In this document: piece after piece, positions 5,492-7,889 of the stretch
Layout: each line of letters begins with the position of its first letter
Numbering within the stretch: the stretch's first letter is position 1
From: Pseudomonadota bacterium
GTDB taxonomy: Bacteria; Pseudomonadota; Gammaproteobacteria; Xanthomonadales; Rhodanobacteraceae
Length of the DNA: 7,889 nt
Assembly (NCBI GenBank): GCA_021798675.1
Contig: JAJZGE010000064.1
Span: 1 to 7,889 of the forward strand
Direction: 5' to 3'
Position numbers and translations under genes: made by a program
The notes under the pieces: generated by a model
Told to the model about the DNA's origin: nothing
Database searches by the model: none
Seen by the model: the letters and a program-made list of their open reading frames with translations, nothing else

Positions 5492-7243
5492 TCAGCTCTC
5501 GCCGCCGCGCTTTTCCACCACATGCAGCCGGGCAGGGGTTGCGCCGGGCGCCGTCTTGGCCACCGAATACAGGCAGACCCGGTTGCGGCCGTTGACCTTG
5601 GCGGTATACATGGCCTGGTCGGCGCGCTCGACCAGCGAGGCCACGTCATCGCCGTCGCGGCGCATGGCCACACCGATGCTGATGCTGAGCACCAGCGACG
5701 CATCGTCGCCCGCGGGAATCTCCAGCCGGTGCACGCGCCGGCACAGCCGGGTTGCGACCTGCATGGCCTGCTCCACCTGGGTGCCGTCGAGCAGCGCGAC
5801 AAACTCCTCGCCGCCGTAGCGTCCGAACAGGTCGGAGGGCCGCAACTCGTGCGCCAGCGCCTTGGCCACCGCCACCAGTGCGCGGTCGCCGGCGCTGTGG
5901 CCCTGGCGATCATTGAGCAGCTTGAAGTGATCGAGATCGAGAAACAGCACGGCGATCGGTCGCGGTGGTCCGCTGGCCAGCAGCACGCTGGCGCGCTCGC
6001 TCCAGCCGCGACGGTTGTAGACCTCGGTGAGCGCGTCGTGGTCGGCCAGTATGCGCACCACGTCCCGATCCTGCCGCAGGCGCAGGGCACGATCGGCCAG
6101 GCCCAGCGACAGCACGATCGCCTCGAACGCGCCGCCGGCGAGGCTGGCATCGTTGAGCCAGGTGAGTTCGGGCAGGGCGCCATTCGCCTGCGCACTGGTC
6201 AGCGCGGTCAGCACCAGCAGCGGCGTCCAGCCGGCGAGGAAAAACCAGGCCTGGCGCGAGCCGCGCACGCCGGCCACGATGGCGGCCACCAGCAGCAGCG
6301 CCGCGCCCAGCATCAGCAGCGGATTGAGCAGCGCCTGCGCCACTTCCACCAGCAACGGCACCTGGCTCAGGCGCATCAGCACCAGCTGGATCATGCCCAC
6401 CGCCAGCGCGATCACCGGCACCCGCAGCAGCGGCGCGTAACGGTGCAGCTCGCAGAACCGCATCATGAAAAGTGACGCGAAGGCCACCGACAGCGCGATT
6501 GCCATGGTGGCGCTGGCCAGCGCCATGCCGCTCAGCCATTGCCAGTCCAGCGGATGAAAGACGAAGCCGGTCTGCACGCCCTGGATCAGCATGTAGCAAA
6601 GGATGTAACCCGCGTACCAGGCGTAGGTGACATCGCGCAGCATCAGCGCAAAGCACAGCGCCATCAGCACCATCGCCAGCATCGCCGCCAGACAGGCGCT
6701 GGCCAGCGTCAGCCAATACGCATCCTGCTGCAGATAGGCATTCCATGACTGCAGCTCAAAGCGCACCGGTGCGCTCAGCGTCGATGACGGCTCGAAGCGC
6801 AGCAGGATCGGCGCCGAGCCTGCCATCGCGGCCGGCACCCGCCACGCGAGGCGACCGTGGCCGTGCGCCGGCGCGCTGAAATCATCCAGCGCCAGCGACT
6901 GCGGCTGGCCGGGTCCGAACACGGTCACCGTGCCCAGCGGCGGCGGATAGATCGTCAGCACGCGCTCGCCGTTGTCCCACGGCGGCTGCGGTGCGATCAC
7001 CACCCACGCGCCCGCCGCGACGACCGGGAAACGCTGCAGCACGGACGGGTCGAATGACTTCAGCCGGCCGAGGCGGTAGTCGTGCATCACCGCCTGGCTG
7101 GTGTCGCCGGGGCGCACATCGCGCCACGCGCCATTCAGCGGAGTGGCCGCCTGGACGGTGCCCAGACAAAACAGGCCGAGCACACAGCCGAGCCATGATC
7201 GCCAGTGGCGACCGCGCTCGTTGCATGTGATCAGCGTACCCAT
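5492..7243 (-). CDS. Membrane diguanylate cyclase with 7TM-DISM-like sensor
   Basis: A 583-residue inner-membrane enzyme predicted to make cyclic di-GMP from two GTP. A signal peptide (1-32, cleavage likely after VQA) precedes a periplasmic beta-rich domain (about 33-165) resembling the extracellular domains of 7TMR-DISM receptors. About seven to eight helices follow (177-385), ending in LADRALRLRQDRD, a short linker. The GGDEF domain (about 395-560) has DHDALTEVYNRRG (401-413), FLDLDHFKLLND (434-445) and the active site GGEEF (477-481). RPSD (468-471), five residues before it, is an intact RxxD inhibitory site, so product feedback is expected. ADQAMYTAKVNGRNRV (541-556) is the usual end of the domain. 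It is therefore likely active and tuned by a periplasmic ligand. No alternative start exists nearby. An AAGGGA lies only two bases before the ATG, closer than ideal. It converges on the E1 gene with 26 bp between stops. A candidate sigma-54 promoter lies 230 bp upstream. Confidence 0.92.
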   Translation of the reverse strand: MGTLITCNERGRHWRSWLGCVLGLFCLGTVQAATPLNGAWRDVRPGDTSQAVMHDYRLGRLKSFDPSVLQRFPVVAAGAWVVIAPQPPWDNGERVLTIYPPPLGTVTVFGPGQPQSLALDDFSAPAHGHGRLAWRVPAAMAGSAPILLRFEPSSTLSAPVRFELQSWNAYLQQDAYWLTLASACLAAMLAMVLMALCFALMLRDVTYAWYAGYILCYMLIQGVQTGFVFHPLDWQWLSGMALASATMAIALSVAFASLFMMRFCELHRYAPLLRVPVIALAVGMIQLVLMRLSQVPLLVEVAQALLNPLLMLGAALLLVAAIVAGVRGSRQAWFFLAGWTPLLVLTALTSAQANGALPELTWLNDASLAGGAFEAIVLSLGLADRALRLRQDRDVVRILADHDALTEVYNRRGWSERASVLLASGPPRPIAVLFLDLDHFKLLNDRQGHSAGDRALVAVAKALAHELRPSDLFGRYGGEEFVALLDGTQVEQAMQVATRLCRRVHRLEIPAGDDASLVLSISIGVAMRRDGDDVASLVERADQAMYTAKVNGRNRVCLYSVAKTAPGATPARLHVVEKRGGES

Positions 7244-7328
7244 CTTCCCTTGCCCCTGTCGTTTCCGCCCTCTTGAACCTTATGGCGGACCGGAAGTGAA
7301 CGATGCGTGGACCGGTGATGCGTGGCGT

Positions 7329-7379
7329 CGATGCGCGCAGGCGCACATCGGCAGCCAGAGGCTGCCCGTCCCTGCGGGC
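7329..7379. repeat. Three back-to-back hairpins in the cyclase 5' region
   Basis: CGATGCGCGC (7329-7338) pairs with GCGCACATCG (7341-7350) with one mismatch. GCAGCC (7351-7356) pairs with GGCTGC (7360-7365) around AGA. GCCCG (7364-7368) pairs with CGGGC (7375-7379). The first two abut and the second and third share two bases, so the last two would be alternatives or strained together. They lie in the expected 5' leader of the cyclase mRNA if it starts near 7473. No T-tract follows on either strand. They could be RNA structure or remnants of a dispersed repeat. Confidence 0.45.
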
Positions 7380-7450
7380 CGTGCATGTGCCTCGCTGCTG
7401 CGCGGCGTGCTGCTCCCGACGGCCACGGCTGCCTCGCCATCGTTGCGTGA

Positions 7451-7480
7451 CTTTGTGCCAGCCTGGCGACAATCACAAAG
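7451..7480. repeat. Inverted repeat CTTTGTG/CACAAAG
   Basis: Perfect 7-bp arms CTTTGTG (7451-7457) and CACAAAG (7474-7480) are separated by 16 nt that include CCAG-C-CTGG. It sits at the predicted start of the cyclase transcript, just downstream of the -24/-12 candidate. It could be a 5'-end stem-loop, a protein-binding site, or chance. Confidence 0.3.
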
Positions 7481-7484
7481 CAAA

Positions 7485-7499
7485 GCACGGGCCGTGCCA
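7485..7499 (-). promoter_or_regulatory. Candidate sigma-54 (-24/-12) promoter for the cyclase
   Basis: On the minus strand the sequence is TGGCACG-GCCC-GTGC followed by T (7484). Against the RpoN consensus TGGCACG-N4-TTGCW this matches 11 of 12 specified positions. The two essential doublets are correctly spaced: GG at 7498-7497 and GC at 7486-7485. Transcription would start near 7473 and run leftward into the cyclase gene after a 230-nt leader. Sigma-54 promoters need an enhancer-binding activator, and no certain upstream site is visible. The core is also a GCACGG-G-CCGTGC palindrome, so coincidence is possible. Confidence 0.45.
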
Positions 7500-7505
7500 A
7501 GAGGC

Positions 7506-7523
7506 GCAGGGAAGCCTCCCTGC
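7506..7523. repeat. Hairpin just upstream of the -24/-12 candidate
   Basis: GCAGGGA (7506-7512) pairs perfectly with TCCCTGC (7517-7523) around a 4-nt loop. On the minus strand it lies six bases before the first base (7499) of the putative sigma-54 promoter. Its position also fits a 3' structure for the upstream minus-strand transcript, but no T-run follows it. Confidence 0.35.
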
Positions 7524-7729
7524 AACGCGCAAGCCGTGTGCGGGCCTGCCGTACCACCCACCGGCTTCAGCCCACCCGCCCGGCGGCCTGCCGATGCCGT
7601 TGAAGCTTGACGCGAATGGTCAGCCCGGCTGCCCGGCGTTCAGGGCATCGCACTTCGACCGTGCCCGCACCTGCCTGTCGGCACCTGCTCTCGGCGGGAG
7701 AAGAGTCCGTATCGTGATTGCGCGGGGGA

Positions 7730-7889
7730 TCAGCCCGGCCGCTGCGCGCCGAGCAGCACCAGCACTTCCTGCGCGCTGCGCAGGCGCTCGCTGGCGCCGG
7801 GCAGGTCCAGCGTGATCCTCAACTTGTCCTGGCCGTCCAGCTTGTAGACGCGCGGCAGGCGCTGGATCAGCTTGATGATGATCAGCGGA
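7730..7889 (-). CDS. mfd: Transcription-repair coupling factor Mfd, C-terminal fragment
   Basis: The last 52 codons of a gene whose start lies beyond the right edge. The stop is at 7730-7732 and the reading frame runs to 7888. The peptide reads LIIIKLIQRLPRVYKLDGQD, KLRITLDLPGASERLRSAQE, VLVLLGAQRPG. A 'LiqkxPrxykldGqdkLrf..dLp...eRl..v..lL..L' ending is what I recall for the C-terminal domain of Mfd, the superfamily-2 ATPase that removes stalled RNA polymerase from DNA lesions and recruits UvrA. The catalytic domains are outside the window, so this is an assignment from a short tail and could be wrong. It is oriented like the cyclase gene but separated by 486 bp, so the two are probably not one operon. 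Confidence 0.65.
   Translation of the reverse strand, partial: PLIIIKLIQRLPRVYKLDGQDKLRITLDLPGASERLRSAQEVLVLLGAQRPG

Larger units (their letters stand above)
7244..7729. other. 486-bp non-coding gap before the cyclase gene
   Basis: Both flanking genes run leftward, so this is the 3' side of the putative mfd and the 5' side of the cyclase gene. I see no convincing protein-coding gene. Open frames cross it on both strands, but their translations are low-complexity Arg/Ala/Pro-rich strings with no recognisable domain. It contains a string of hairpins (7329-7379, 7506-7523), a candidate -24/-12 promoter (7485-7499, minus strand) and a TGAC-N7-GTCA inverted repeat (7608-7622). No T-rich intrinsic terminator directly follows the putative mfd stop. 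Confidence 0.7.

Noticed and set aside
5522..6475. 317-codon plus-strand open frame opposite the cyclase
   Set aside because: Gln/His/Arg-rich shadow of the GGDEF gene, whose own frame has signal peptide, helices and catalytic motifs.
7265..7288. Sigma-70 promoter directly upstream of the cyclase (CATAAG/TAAGGT on the minus strand)
   Set aside because: Poor -10 match and no -35 at acceptable spacing; the CCGCC/GGCGG arms around it are only 5 bp.
6882..7472. Open frames crossing the gap before the cyclase (minus 6882-7472 and plus 7101-7815)
   Set aside because: They overlap the cyclase coding region, lack any domain, and consist of Arg/Ala/Pro-rich strings typical of GC-rich non-coding sequence.

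Overview
The window is a GC-rich, tightly packed stretch of a gammaproteobacterial chromosome. Three things suggest the Xanthomonadales (Rhodanobacter/Dyella/Xanthomonas relatives): the kind of proteins encoded, a GCTACAAT-type -10 box, and REP-like repeats of the GTGGGAGCGACTTCAGTCGC type. This placement is by recall of such sequences and was not searched. There is no phage, integrase, transposase, CRISPR array, tRNA or rRNA. The region reads as core metabolism and housekeeping, with dispersed palindromic repeats in the gaps.

Layout, left to right. The 3' end of a small DUF4242-type gene (+, 1-116) faces a ten-helix EamA/DMT transporter (-, 159-1034). A divergent gap holds a good sigma-70-type promoter with a palindrome over its -35. 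It drives a glutaryl-CoA dehydrogenase, gcdH (+, 1222-2391), with substrate-binding Arg96 and catalytic Glu369 in place. Next is a repeat-bearing spacer with two perfect or near-perfect hairpins. A possible 21-codon leader with a strong Shine-Dalgarno site ends in an ATGA overlap with a small nucleotidyltransferase-fold gene (+, 2585-3088). The last 11 codons and stop of that gene lie in a REP-like element, which is paired with an inverted copy 27 bp further on. Then comes a 761-residue fused alpha-beta E1 of a 2-oxoacid dehydrogenase complex (+, 3180-5465). It converges, with only 26 bp between stops, on a membrane diguanylate cyclase with a 7TM-DISM-like sensor (-, 5492-7243). A 486-bp gap rich in hairpins follows, carrying a near-consensus -24/-12 (sigma-54) promoter aimed at the cyclase gene. 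The window ends with what is probably the C-terminus of the transcription-repair coupling factor Mfd (-, 7730-7889).

How the genes may work together. A fused thiamine-diphosphate E1 and a glutaryl-CoA dehydrogenase on the same strand fit a shared amino-acid catabolic role. In lysine and tryptophan breakdown, 2-oxoadipate is oxidatively decarboxylated to glutaryl-CoA, the GcdH substrate. The link rests on neighbourhood alone: no E2 or E3 is in the window, and a branched-chain substrate for the E1 is equally possible. The diguanylate cyclase is a separate signalling unit with its own promoter.

No wholly new multi-gene system is evident. The most worthwhile leads are the sigma-54 promoter candidate for the cyclase, the covarying REP pair that supplies the end of a gene, the unusual fused E1, and the hairpin cluster before the cyclase gene.
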